From: Streptomyces sp.
Lineage (GTDB): Bacteria; Actinomycetota; Actinomycetes; Streptomycetales; Streptomycetaceae
DNA: 64,000 nt
Direction of reading: 5' to 3'
Assembly: GCF_031181705.1 (NCBI RefSeq)
Contig: NZ_JAPSKN010000001.1
Coordinates: 62,001 to 126,000 of the forward strand
How positions within the stretch are numbered: position 1 is the stretch's first letter; every line of letters begins with the position of its first letter. Below, piece by piece: positions 17,069 through 25,293 of the stretch. Under the pieces are notes generated by a model. It was given only the letters and a program-made list of their open reading frames with translations. It searched no databases and was not told the DNA's origin. The position numbers were made by a program, and so were the translations under genes.

Positions 17069-17893
17069 GTGCCGGCGCGACGGCTTCGTGCCGCCCTGGC
17101 CGCTCTGGCGACGACGCTGGTGCTGGCCGCCGGCTGCGGTGCCACCGAAACGGAGACACCGCCCAGGCCGAAACCCGTTCCGCAGGAGTGGGATCTGGCC
17201 TTCCGTGACGAGTTCGACGGCTCCGAACTCGACACGGAGCGCTGGACCACCTGTTACGACTGGAACGAGGACGGGTGCACCAACAGCGGCAACGACGAGA
17301 AGCAGTGGTACCTGCCCGGTCAGGTCTCCGTCGGCGACGGGCATCTGAGGCTGGACGCCGAGCGGCGCTCCACCCGCGGCAGCGACGGCGAGACCTACCC
17401 GTGGCGGTCCGGCATGATCTCGACCGGCCGGGACGACTGGTACGGCGAGCCCCGTCACGTGTTCACGTACGGATACTTCGAGGCGTCCGTCCGGATCCCC
17501 TCCCAGGAGGGGATGTTCCCCGCGTTCTGGATGATGCCGGCGTCCAGGTTCACACCGCCCGAGCTGGACATCATGGAGTTCTTCGAGCGCACCGACCAGG
17601 TCATGATGTACACGCACTGGCGCAGCCCGGAGGGCGACCAGCGGGAGCGGGGGACGTTCGGGCCCGTCCCGTTCCCCGAGAGGCACCACGTCTTCGGCAT
17701 GCTGTGGACCCCCGACGAGGTGAGCTGGTACGTCGACGGCGTGCGCAGGTTCCGCGTGACCGAGCCCGAGCGGATCCCGCACGTGCCCATGGAGGTCCTG
17801 ATCAACCTGGCCGTGGGAGTGCCCCGGTCGCCGCCCCCGTCCGTCGACTCCGCCGTGATGACGGTGGACTGGGTGCGCGTCTGGCAGCGGTAG
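17069..17893 (+). CDS. Glycoside hydrolase family 16 lipoprotein (beta-glucanase-like)
   Basis: A 274-residue secreted enzyme. The signal peptide ends in the lipobox LVLAAGC (Cys23). The GH16 catalytic signature ELDIMEFFE carries the nucleophile Glu165, Asp167 and acid/base Glu170. Other family blocks are FRDEFDGSELDTERW near the start, YGYFEASVRIPSQEGMFPAFWMMP, and a closing HVFGMLWTPDEVSWYVDG. Such enzymes cut beta-1,3 or beta-1,3-1,4 glucans and related polymers. In a polymer-synthesis operon it may trim, release or rearrange the product (inference). GTG start, 4 bases after the preceding stop, so part of the same operon. Confidence 0.92.
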   Translation: MPARRLRAALAALATTLVLAAGCGATETETPPRPKPVPQEWDLAFRDEFDGSELDTERWTTCYDWNEDGCTNSGNDEKQWYLPGQVSVGDGHLRLDAERRSTRGSDGETYPWRSGMISTGRDDWYGEPRHVFTYGYFEASVRIPSQEGMFPAFWMMPASRFTPPELDIMEFFERTDQVMMYTHWRSPEGDQRERGTFGPVPFPERHHVFGMLWTPDEVSWYVDGVRRFRVTEPERIPHVPMEVLINLAVGVPRSPPPSVDSAVMTVDWVRVWQR

Positions 17894-17920
17894 GGCCGGC
17901 CGGGGACGAGGACGGGCCGG

Positions 17921-18742
17921 TCATCGGGCGGGCGTCGGCGCCGGGTGGGGACGGTCGAGGCCGGCTCGCAGCCGCCGGTAGCCCCGCCAGGCCCGGGTAC
18001 GGGTCCGCTCCGGGAACGGCGCCACCGGTGCGCCCGTGCCCCGCACCCAGGCCAGGAACCGGTCCGGCGGAGTGTCGGCGCGCACCATCAGCCGGGCGAT
18101 GCGCAGCACTTCGTCCGCGACGGAGCTGAAGCCGTACCGGACGGCGGTCGCCGAGGTCCAGCCCGCTTCCTCCACCAGGCGACGCACCGCGCGGTCGTTG
18201 TAGCCGTGGGGGTAGGCGAAGGCGCCGACGCGATGCCCGAGGACGTCCTCCAGCAGGGCCTTGCAGTCCTCGATCTCCTCCCGGGCGGCCTGCCGGGGGA
18301 GGGCGTCCAGCTGCGGATGGGTCCGGGTGTGCCCGCCGATCTCGACGCACGGGTCCAGTTCCCGGACCTGTCGCCAGGTCAGCATGGGCGCGGGCGGGAG
18401 GAGACTGCCGCTCTCCGCCGCCCGGGACGCCCCGCCCAGCGTGCCCGTGGTGACGTAGAGGGTCGCGGGCAGGCCCCGGGCGGCGAGCAGCGGTGCCACG
18501 GTGGTGTGGAAGTCGGCGAACCCGTCGTCGAAGGTCAGCACGGCCGACCGGGCCGGCAGCGGCGGACCGCCGCGCAGCGCGGCGACCAGCCGCCGCAGCG
18601 GGACGACCTGCAGACCGTTGTCCGCCATGAGGTCGAGCTGTCCGGCGAAGACGCGCGGGCTCACCGTGAACGGGGCGATCCACGGGGGCGGGTCGACGGA
18701 CACCGAGTGGTACACGAAGACGGGGACGGGCTGGTACGTCAT
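17921..18742 (-). CDS. Polysaccharide deacetylase (CE4 / NodB-like)
   Basis: A 273-residue enzyme that removes N- or O-acetyl groups from sugar polymers. Motif 1 is LTFDDGFADFH (Asp72 catalytic, Asp73 metal ligand). Motif 2 is GGHTRTHPQLD (His138 and His142 metal ligands). AFAYPHGYNDRAV supplies motif 3. No signal peptide or membrane segment is seen, unlike many extracellular CE4 enzymes, so it may act on cytoplasmic lipid-linked intermediates (inference). The ATG overlaps the stop of the glycosyltransferase before it (ATGA). It is the last gene of a minus-strand operon that starts at 23199. Confidence 0.9.
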   Translation of the reverse strand: MTYQPVPVFVYHSVSVDPPPWIAPFTVSPRVFAGQLDLMADNGLQVVPLRRLVAALRGGPPLPARSAVLTFDDGFADFHTTVAPLLAARGLPATLYVTTGTLGGASRAAESGSLLPPAPMLTWRQVRELDPCVEIGGHTRTHPQLDALPRQAAREEIEDCKALLEDVLGHRVGAFAYPHGYNDRAVRRLVEEAGWTSATAVRYGFSSVADEVLRIARLMVRADTPPDRFLAWVRGTGAPVAPFPERTRTRAWRGYRRLRAGLDRPHPAPTPAR

Positions 18743-19728
18743 ACCGGGCTCTCCTTCCCCGGCGCGCGGCAGGGCGGTTCGGCGGTTCGGCGGGGCGGGC
18801 GGACGGCGGAGCGCCGGGCGCGCACCGAGCCCACGGCGTATCCCAGGAACGTGGCACCGACGCCGAGAGCCAGGGCGAGGGCGGTACGGGCCGGAGCGGG
18901 CCGGCCCGGGCGCAGGGCGTCCCGGAAGGCGCGCGGGATGGTCGTCGTGAGGTAGGCGCGCTCGCTGGACAGGGCGGCGGAGCCGTCGCCGTACCGGGCC
19001 ACCAGGGCCTTGGACAGGCCCTCGGCGTAACAGCGCGCCCGGAAGTACGACCATGTGGCGCGTGCGGCGGGGACCCGGTGCCGGACGGCGGCCGAGGGGT
19101 CGTGGAGCAGGACGGCGTCCGGGCGGCGGGAGGTGATGCGCAGGCACAGTTCGGTCTCCTCGCAGCCCAGGGGCCGGGTACCCACCCGTCCCAGGTCCGT
19201 CCGGAAGCCACCGGCCGTGCGGAGCACGTCCTTGCGGAACGACATGTTGGCCCCGATGAAGTTGCGCACCGGCGCCAGCTCTTCCGGCAGGCCGCGGTAC
19301 GAGCAGCCGACCACCCAGTCGAACTCCGGGGGGAACCAGGCGGGACGGTCGGTCTCCCACCACGGGAGGACGAGCCCGCCCACTCCGGCGACCCGCGGGT
19401 CGCGGTAGTCCCTCAGCAGGCGTTGCGTCCATGAGGGGTGGGCGGTCGCGTCGTCGTCGAGGAAGGCCACCACGTCCCCGACGGCCGCCTCGACGCCGGT
19501 GTTCCGGGCGCCGGACAGGCCCTTGCGCTGCCGGTTGGGCAGCACCCGGACGCCGTGCAGCATACGGCCGGCCAGCCGCTGGAGCTCGGGGCAGTGGTCG
19601 ACGACCAGCACGATGTCCTCCGGCGGACGGCGCTGGGACTGGACGGAGACGACAGCGGCCTGCAGCTCCTCCCAGCGATCGAGCGTGTAGGCGCACACGA
19701 CGACAGAGAGGCTCAAGGCGGTGTTCAC
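18739..19728 (-). CDS. Family 2 glycosyltransferase with C-terminal membrane anchor
   Basis: A 329-residue GT-A enzyme using a nucleotide-sugar donor. The start SLSVVVCAYTLDRWEELQ is the nucleotide-binding strand. GLSGARNTGVEAAVGDVVAFLDDD (DxD-type Asp91-93) binds the metal-nucleotide, and GCEETELCLRI fits the catalytic ED block. A hydrophobic stretch near residues 285-305 (ALALALGVGATFLGYAVG) would tether it to the membrane. GGGAG precedes the ATG. Translational coupling to the downstream deacetylase suggests that the sugar it adds is an N-acetyl hexosamine (inference). Confidence 0.9.
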   Translation of the reverse strand: MNTALSLSVVVCAYTLDRWEELQAAVVSVQSQRRPPEDIVLVVDHCPELQRLAGRMLHGVRVLPNRQRKGLSGARNTGVEAAVGDVVAFLDDDATAHPSWTQRLLRDYRDPRVAGVGGLVLPWWETDRPAWFPPEFDWVVGCSYRGLPEELAPVRNFIGANMSFRKDVLRTAGGFRTDLGRVGTRPLGCEETELCLRITSRRPDAVLLHDPSAAVRHRVPAARATWSYFRARCYAEGLSKALVARYGDGSAALSSERAYLTTTIPRAFRDALRPGRPAPARTALALALGVGATFLGYAVGSVRARRSAVRPPRRTAEPPCRAPGKESPV

Positions 19729-19744
19729 GACGTTCTCCCGGAGA

Positions 19745-21094
19745 TCATGGCGTGCTCCCGGAGGCGGGCACCAGCCAGCGGGACCGCCAGATCAGCAGGG
19801 GGGCGGCGATCAGGCACTCCGCAGCCAGCCAGGCGACTCCGGCGCCCGACACCCCGAGGACCGGCAGCAGCAGCTGGACCAGTCCGAGAACCAGCACGCA
19901 CAGGGCGATCTGGAGTCCGACCACCGGGCGCATGCGGCGCCCGGCCCGCAGTACGTCGACGGCCACGCTGAACACCAGGTTGGGCAGTGCGGCGAGGGCC
20001 AGCAGCCGCAGCGGGGTGGTGCCGTGCTCGGCGTAGCCGGGCCCGAACAGCTCCAGGATCCACGGGGCCCCCGCGACGATCACGGCGACACCGGCGGCCA
20101 GCATCATCCCGGAGTGGCGCAGCACCCGCGCCCCGTGCTCCGCGAGCCGTTCGGGGCGGCGCACCACCTCGACGACCAGCGAGCTGCCCATGTTGCGCAC
20201 GACGAGGAACAGCACGTAGCCGATGATCCAGGCGAGCGAGAAGTAGGCGCTCTGCTTCGCCCCGAGGGCGTTCAGCACCATCAGGGGCACGAGCGTGTAG
20301 GCGGCCATGCGGAACAGGCTGCCGGCGTAGTCGGCCGCCGCGTAGCTCAGCAGCCGCGGCGGGCGCACGGCGTCGGGGTGCTCCCGCTCGTGGCGCGGCA
20401 CCGCCCACCGCAGCAGAAGGCAGTTGGCGACGAGGAGGGAGACGAGCAGAGCTCCCGCCCAGGACAGCAGGATCCCGGTCCGCAGGGCCAGGAAGGCGCC
20501 GCCGGCCAAAAGCAGGATCTTGACGAACGCGAAGACCATGTTCTCGGCCACGACCCAGCCGGGGCGGCGCATCGCCGTCAGCGCCCCGTCCTGCAGGACG
20601 AAGATGGTGTACGCGGCGGTCGCCGCCACGAACCAGACGGCGACCAGGGGATCCCGCAGGAAGGCCAGTTCGGGTGAGAGCGCGGGGACGAGGAGGACGA
20701 AGACGAGGCAGACCAGGGCGCTCCACGAGGCGGTCACCGCGTAGCAGGTGAGCAGCAGCTTCCGGGTCTGCCGTCCGGAGCACGGCAGAAACCGGATCAG
20801 GAAGTCGTTGAGGTTGAGCTGGCCGATGTTGGCCAGGAGCAGGGACGCGGACAGCGCGGAGTAGCTCACGCCCACGACCTCGTCGTCGTACCAGTGGGCG
20901 GCGAACAGCCAGAAGACCGCGCCGACTCCCGCGTTGACCAGGGAACCGACCGCCAGCAGGTGGCCGTTGCGCACCAGGGGCTCGCTGGGCAGGACGCGGG
21001 CGATCCCGGCGCGCACCACCGTGGTCAGCGACCGTCCCCGATCCGGCGTAGCCGTGTCCTCGGGCCGGTCGGCCGTCTCCTGGGCCGTGTGCAC
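19745..21094 (-). CDS. Polysaccharide flippase-like membrane protein (MOP / Wzx-like)
   Basis: A 449-residue integral membrane protein with about 12-14 segments. The layout matches MOP-superfamily exporters that flip lipid-linked oligosaccharides: an Arg-rich cytoplasmic N terminus, paired segments (LLAVGSLVNAGVGAVFWLFAA), an amphipathic RFLPCSGRQTRKLLL loop, and late segments with GPGYAEHGTTPLRLLALAALPN. The last part is typical of Wzx. Identity rests on topology and context; no catalytic motif exists. It lies between two glycosyltransferases on the same strand, with gaps of 9 and 16 bases. Confidence 0.82.
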   Translation of the reverse strand: MHTAQETADRPEDTATPDRGRSLTTVVRAGIARVLPSEPLVRNGHLLAVGSLVNAGVGAVFWLFAAHWYDDEVVGVSYSALSASLLLANIGQLNLNDFLIRFLPCSGRQTRKLLLTCYAVTASWSALVCLVFVLLVPALSPELAFLRDPLVAVWFVAATAAYTIFVLQDGALTAMRRPGWVVAENMVFAFVKILLLAGGAFLALRTGILLSWAGALLVSLLVANCLLLRWAVPRHEREHPDAVRPPRLLSYAAADYAGSLFRMAAYTLVPLMVLNALGAKQSAYFSLAWIIGYVLFLVVRNMGSSLVVEVVRRPERLAEHGARVLRHSGMMLAAGVAVIVAGAPWILELFGPGYAEHGTTPLRLLALAALPNLVFSVAVDVLRAGRRMRPVVGLQIALCVLVLGLVQLLLPVLGVSGAGVAWLAAECLIAAPLLIWRSRWLVPASGSTP

Positions 21095-21103
21095 GCTCTC
21101 TCC

Positions 21104-22378
21104 TCAGGGCCGGCTGCTGCGGTTGCGGCGGCGACTGCGCAGATAGCCGACCGGCCCGTACAGCAGCCCGCACAGTTCCAGGCGGGACAGCTCTCGGGAC
21201 CGCGCGGTGTTCGTCGCCGCCTCCGCCTTGCCGCGCGCCTGGACCAGGGCGTACCGGATGCCCCGGGGCAGCCTGCGCAACAGGGCCGGAAGCATCCGGG
21301 GTTCGTTGACCAGGGCGCCGGTGAGGTACGCGCCGAGCCCGGCTCCGTAGCCGAACGCCTGTGCGCGCAGGGCGTCCTGCGTGCGGCGGTGGCGATGCCA
21401 GACGAGGGCCTGCGGCCGGTAGGCAAGTGCCTGCCCGGTGGCCAGGACCCGGAAGAAGGCGAGCAGGTCGTCCCCGCCGCGCGCGGGGGTCCCGGTGCCC
21501 GTGGCCGGGTCGAAGCCGCCCAGCGCCCGCAGGGTGGCGATCCGGAAGGCCATGTTGGTGCCCGAACCGAAGCGCCCCGTCGTGAAGGGGAACAACGGGT
21601 CCCGCGGCGGGTGGTGCAGGGACCACACGCGCGGCGTGTACCCCTTGGCGAAGCCGCCGTGTCGCTCCAGGGCGGCCTGGGCGGGCGTCTCCAGTTCGGC
21701 CGGGACGATGAGCCCGGTCACGCACCCGACGCGGGGGTCCTGGGCGAAGCCCTCCGCGAGCGCTGCGAGCCAGCCCGGGTCGACCAGGGTGTCGTCGTCG
21801 GTGAAGGCGGCGATCTCGCCGCGGGCGGCGGCCAGGCCCCGGTTGTGCGCGCGGGCCAGGCCCGCCACCGGTTCCCGTACGTAGCGCACCCGTCCCCCGT
21901 AGGTGCCGCGGACCAGTCGCTCGGCCGCGTCGTCGCCCGGGGCGTTGTCCACGACGATCACTTCGAAGTTCCGGTACTCCACCCGCAGCAGGGACTCCAG
22001 GCACGCGCGGAGCATCCCGGGCCGGTCGTGTGTCGCGACGATCACGCTGATGGACGGCGAGGCCGGCGCGGACGCCCGGGCGGGAGAGGGGTCACGCGAC
22101 AGCGAAAACCGCCGCCGGGCGGTGTCGGCCACCGACCGCCACAGGTCCTCGGGGGACCCGCCGGCCGCGCCGACCAGGCCCAGGGGGCGGCCGTGCAGTC
22201 GCACCAGGGCCAGCACCGGCGCCGTGGGGCGGATCGGTCCGGGCCCTGCGGGGGGACGGAACTCGTACGGCCGCGCGAGATCCACGTCGACGACCCCGAC
22301 GGGGGTGTGTGCCCTCTCCGGCAGGACCGGATCCGCCGCCGCGCGAGGTCCGGCCGGAGCTCTGCGGGCGACACTCAT
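21104..22378 (-). CDS. Family 2 glycosyltransferase with N-terminal extension
   Basis: A 424-residue GT-A enzyme. Residues 1-105 form an unassigned extension containing VGVVDVDLARPYEFRP. The transferase starts at ISVIVATHDRPGMLRACLESLL, has GLARAHNRGLAAARGEIAAF ending in DDD near residue 190, an acceptor block FGSGTNMAFRIATLRALGGFD, and GGDDLLAFFR as catalytic block. The C terminus ends in basic residues without a clear membrane segment. Its ATG overlaps the stop of the upstream glycosyltransferase (ATGA). The donor sugar cannot be predicted. Confidence 0.88.
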   Translation of the reverse strand: MSVARRAPAGPRAAADPVLPERAHTPVGVVDVDLARPYEFRPPAGPGPIRPTAPVLALVRLHGRPLGLVGAAGGSPEDLWRSVADTARRRFSLSRDPSPARASAPASPSISVIVATHDRPGMLRACLESLLRVEYRNFEVIVVDNAPGDDAAERLVRGTYGGRVRYVREPVAGLARAHNRGLAAARGEIAAFTDDDTLVDPGWLAALAEGFAQDPRVGCVTGLIVPAELETPAQAALERHGGFAKGYTPRVWSLHHPPRDPLFPFTTGRFGSGTNMAFRIATLRALGGFDPATGTGTPARGGDDLLAFFRVLATGQALAYRPQALVWHRHRRTQDALRAQAFGYGAGLGAYLTGALVNEPRMLPALLRRLPRGIRYALVQARGKAEAATNTARSRELSRLELCGLLYGPVGYLRSRRRNRSSRP

Positions 22379-23199
22379 GCCGGGCGCCGTCCGGCCGGCG
22401 CGGCGGTCCGGGCCCCGGGCCGTTCGGACAGGAGCGTCCGCAGCACCCGGCGGCCGTCGGATATCGCGTGCAGATGGGAATGGCCGCTGCGCCGCGGCAG
22501 TTCCAGACTCGGAACCTCGGCGATGCGCAGGCCCGAGCGCAGGGCGTGGGCGATCATCTCGGTCTCGATCTCGAAGCCGGACGAGTGCAGGTCGAGATCG
22601 TCGAGGAAGTCACGGCGAAAGGCGCAGAACCCGTAGCACAGGTCCGTCAGTGTGGCGTCGTAGAGGTGGTTGACGGCGGCCAGGAGCACCAGGTTGCCGA
22701 GCCGGCGAACGGGGGTGATGTCGAGCGAGCCGCCGCCGGCGATGAACCTGGAGCCCTTGACGAAGTCGAAGCCGTTGTCGAGGAAGTGCAGGTAGTGCGG
22801 AATCTCCCCGGGCAGCATGCTGCCGTCCGCGTCCATCATGACGATGTGGTCGCCGGTCGCGGAGAGGAAGCCGGTGCGCAGGGCGTTCCCCTTGCCGGGG
22901 CCGCTCTGCTCGACGTGGCGGACCGTCGGCAGGCACCGGATCGCCATGTGCACCGTGCAGTCGACGGAGTCCCCGTCGACCAGGATGACCTCGTCGACGC
23001 AGTCCGGGATCTGCTCGAAGACCCAGGGGATGTTGCGTGCCTCGTTGCGGGCGGGAACGACCAGACTCACCGTGGCCCGGGGCGGGGGGCGGTCCCCGGC
23101 CCGGCGCAGGGGGTGGGTGGCCCGGTCCGGGGAGGCGCCGTGGTCGTCGGACTGCGTGGCGGGGGAGGGGCGCTCGGGCGGGTAGTGCTTGATCTTCAT
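22375..23199 (-). CDS. Family 2 glycosyltransferase, polyprenyl-phosphate glycosyltransferase-like
   Basis: A 274-residue enzyme resembling dolichol-phosphate mannose synthase and related proteins that load a sugar on a polyprenyl carrier. Key blocks are VSLVVPARNEARNIPWVFEQ, VDEVILVDGDSVD, GPGKGNALRTGF, and HIVMMDADGSMLP with the metal-binding DAD. ALRSGLRIAEVPSLELPRRSGHSHL near the end is typical of the group. It has no C-terminal membrane domain. The ATG at 23199 has GGAGG 11 bases upstream; the open frame continues upstream through the promoter region and is not used. First gene of the minus-strand operon to 17921, with putative operator B 45-66 bases upstream. Confidence 0.88.
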   Translation of the reverse strand: MKIKHYPPERPSPATQSDDHGASPDRATHPLRRAGDRPPPRATVSLVVPARNEARNIPWVFEQIPDCVDEVILVDGDSVDCTVHMAIRCLPTVRHVEQSGPGKGNALRTGFLSATGDHIVMMDADGSMLPGEIPHYLHFLDNGFDFVKGSRFIAGGGSLDITPVRRLGNLVLLAAVNHLYDATLTDLCYGFCAFRRDFLDDLDLHSSGFEIETEMIAHALRSGLRIAEVPSLELPRRSGHSHLHAISDGRRVLRTLLSERPGARTAAPAGRRPA

Positions 23200-23243
23200 G
23201 ATGCCGGTGTCCTCCGGTGGAGCGTCTCCGGAGAGAAGGCGCC

Positions 23244-23266
23244 ATACGTTTACGGCGTATACGTAC
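23244..23266. promoter_or_regulatory. Putative operator, copy B (glycosyltransferase operon / GH15)
   Basis: Two boxes three bases apart: ATACGTTTAC (23244-23253) and GTATACGTAC (23257-23266). Around the central G, positions 23245-23265 form a near-perfect palindrome, with one mismatched pair of ten. It lies in an AT-rich island of the 190-base divergent region between the GT operon and the GH15 gene. Copies A and C match closely, differing mostly by transitions. A TetR-type dimer site is my reading. Confidence 0.55.
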
Positions 23267-23389
23267 ATATTGCCCTTTTTGCTCCCCAGGTCAAGGGCTC
23301 TGTGCTGTCCGCGTCCGGGCCCCTGTCCCGGACGCTGCGACCGGCGTAGCGTGGGAACGGCAAAGTGCACGGTGGCGTAGCCCGCGATC

Positions 23390-25204
23390 ATGAACGCACC
23401 CATCGAGGATTACGCCCTCATCAGCGATCTGGAGACGGCCGCCATGGTCGGCCGGGACGGGTCGGTCGACTGGCTCTGTCTGCCCCGCTTCGACTCCCCG
23501 GCCTGCCTCGCGGCCCTGCTGGGCTCGCCGGACAACGGCCGCTGGCGTCTCGCTCCGGTTGCGGGCGGCACCTGCGCGCACCGCTCCTACCGGGCCGACA
23601 CGCTGGTCATGGACTCCCTGTGGCGGACGCCCACCGGGATCGTGCGCGTCACCGACTTCATGCCGCCACGGGCCGACGTGCCCTGCATCGTCCGTCTGGT
23701 CGAGGGCGTGTCGGGCACCGTGGACCTGCGCAGCGAACTGCGACTCCGCTTCCACCAGGGCCGGATCGTGCCCTGGGTCCGGGACGTCGGCCACTGCACC
23801 GTCGCGGTCGCCGGCCCCGACGCCGTCTGGCTCGGCGGTGACGGCCCGGTACGGGACCGGGGCGACGAGGACGCCACCGTCTGGGAGTTCACCGTCACGG
23901 CCGGGCGCCGGCTGGCTCTCACCCTGGGGTGGACCCCCTCCCACCGGCCCGCGCCACCCCCACCCCTGTCCGTCCCGGCGGAGACCGCCCTGAAGGAGAC
24001 CGTCGACTTCTGGCGCCGCTGGGCCGGAAGGTGCCGCTACCGGGGGCCGTGGCGGGAGGCCGTGGTGCGGTCCCTCATCACGCTCAAAGCCCTCACCTAC
24101 GCCCCCACGGGCGCCATCGTCGCCGCCCCCACCACCTCCCTGCCCGGCACCATCGGCGGCGAGCACAACTGGGACTACCGGTTCTGCTGGCTGCGCGACT
24201 CCACCCAGACCCTGTCGTGCCTGCTGCGCAGCGGCTACCGGGACGAGGCCACCGCCTGGCTGGACTGGCTGGTGCGTACCGTCGCCGGCGACCCCGCCGG
24301 CCTGCAGTCCGTCTACGGCGTGAAGGGCCAGCGGCTGCTGCCCGAGACCGAGGCGCCCTGGCTTACGGGTTACGACGGCTCGCGCCCCGTGCGGTTCGGC
24401 ACCTCGGCCGTGGGCTTCTTCCAGCTGGACGTGTACGGCGAGGTCATGGACACGCTGTGGCTGTCGCTGCGCGCGGGGATCCCGATGCCCGCCCATGTCT
24501 GGGAACTGGTCGACTCGCTCATGGGATTCCTGCTGCGGCACTGGCGGGAGCCGGACCAGGGGCTGTGGCAGACGAGCGGCCCGCGCCGCCAGTTCGTCCA
24601 TTCCAAGGTCATGGTGTGGGTGGCCGCCGACCGGGCCGTGCGCATGGGCGAGCTGCTCGGACGCAACGGCTCCTCGGGGCAGTGGCGGGCGCTGCGCGAC
24701 GAGGTGCACCGGCAGATCTGCCGGGAGGGCTGGGACACGGCCCAGCGGTCCTTCGTGCAGTCCTACGGTGCCTCCGGCCTCGACTCCTCGGCGCTGCTCA
24801 TACCCCGGGTCGGCTTCCTGCCCGGCCGGGACGAGCGGGTGCGCGGCACGGTACGGGCCCTGGCCCGGCTCGGGCACGGCGGATTCCTCCGGCGGTTCGA
24901 CGAGGACGGCTCCGGGCCGGGCCGGCCGGCCGGCTCCGACGGCGCGTTCGTCTCCTGCTCCCTGTGGTACGCCGACGCCCTCGCCGCCACGGGGCGCAGG
25001 CAGCAGGCCCGGGAGGTCTTCGACCGGGTGCTCGCCGTGCGCAACGACGTCGGCCTGCTGTCCGAGCAGTGGGACCCGGACGCCGGCCGCCAACTGGGCA
25101 ACGCACCCAAGGCGTTCAGCCATGTCGCCCTGGTGGAGACGGCGTTCGGCCTGTCACCGGCGTCCGCGTGGAGCCGATGCGGTCCGGGAGCCGCCCGGGA
25201 GTGA
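23390..25204 (+). CDS. Glycoside hydrolase family 15 (glucoamylase/trehalase-like)
   Basis: A 604-residue cytoplasmic enzyme; no signal peptide. The N-terminal domain opens IEDYALISDLETAAMVGRDGSVDWLCLPRFDSPA, standard for actinobacterial GH15 enzymes. The (alpha/alpha)6 catalytic domain has HNWDYRFCWLRDSTQTL, which holds the general acid/base region. Later come SVYGVKGQRLLPE, VMVWVAADRAVRMGELLGR, and a closing FLSCSLWYAD-like block (FVSCSLWYADALAATGRR). These enzymes release glucose from alpha-glucans or trehalose. The ATG at 23390 lacks a good ribosome site. It shares a divergent region carrying operator B with the glycosyltransferase operon. Confidence 0.88.
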   Translation: MNAPIEDYALISDLETAAMVGRDGSVDWLCLPRFDSPACLAALLGSPDNGRWRLAPVAGGTCAHRSYRADTLVMDSLWRTPTGIVRVTDFMPPRADVPCIVRLVEGVSGTVDLRSELRLRFHQGRIVPWVRDVGHCTVAVAGPDAVWLGGDGPVRDRGDEDATVWEFTVTAGRRLALTLGWTPSHRPAPPPPLSVPAETALKETVDFWRRWAGRCRYRGPWREAVVRSLITLKALTYAPTGAIVAAPTTSLPGTIGGEHNWDYRFCWLRDSTQTLSCLLRSGYRDEATAWLDWLVRTVAGDPAGLQSVYGVKGQRLLPETEAPWLTGYDGSRPVRFGTSAVGFFQLDVYGEVMDTLWLSLRAGIPMPAHVWELVDSLMGFLLRHWREPDQGLWQTSGPRRQFVHSKVMVWVAADRAVRMGELLGRNGSSGQWRALRDEVHRQICREGWDTAQRSFVQSYGASGLDSSALLIPRVGFLPGRDERVRGTVRALARLGHGGFLRRFDEDGSGPGRPAGSDGAFVSCSLWYADALAATGRRQQAREVFDRVLAVRNDVGLLSEQWDPDAGRQLGNAPKAFSHVALVETAFGLSPASAWSRCGPGAARE

Positions 25205-25293
25205 AGCCGGCGGCCCTTGCGCACACGGCCGGACGGTGGGCGGTACACGGCGAGCTGTTCGCTCAGCGGCGCACCGCCGGGCGGTACCCGGTG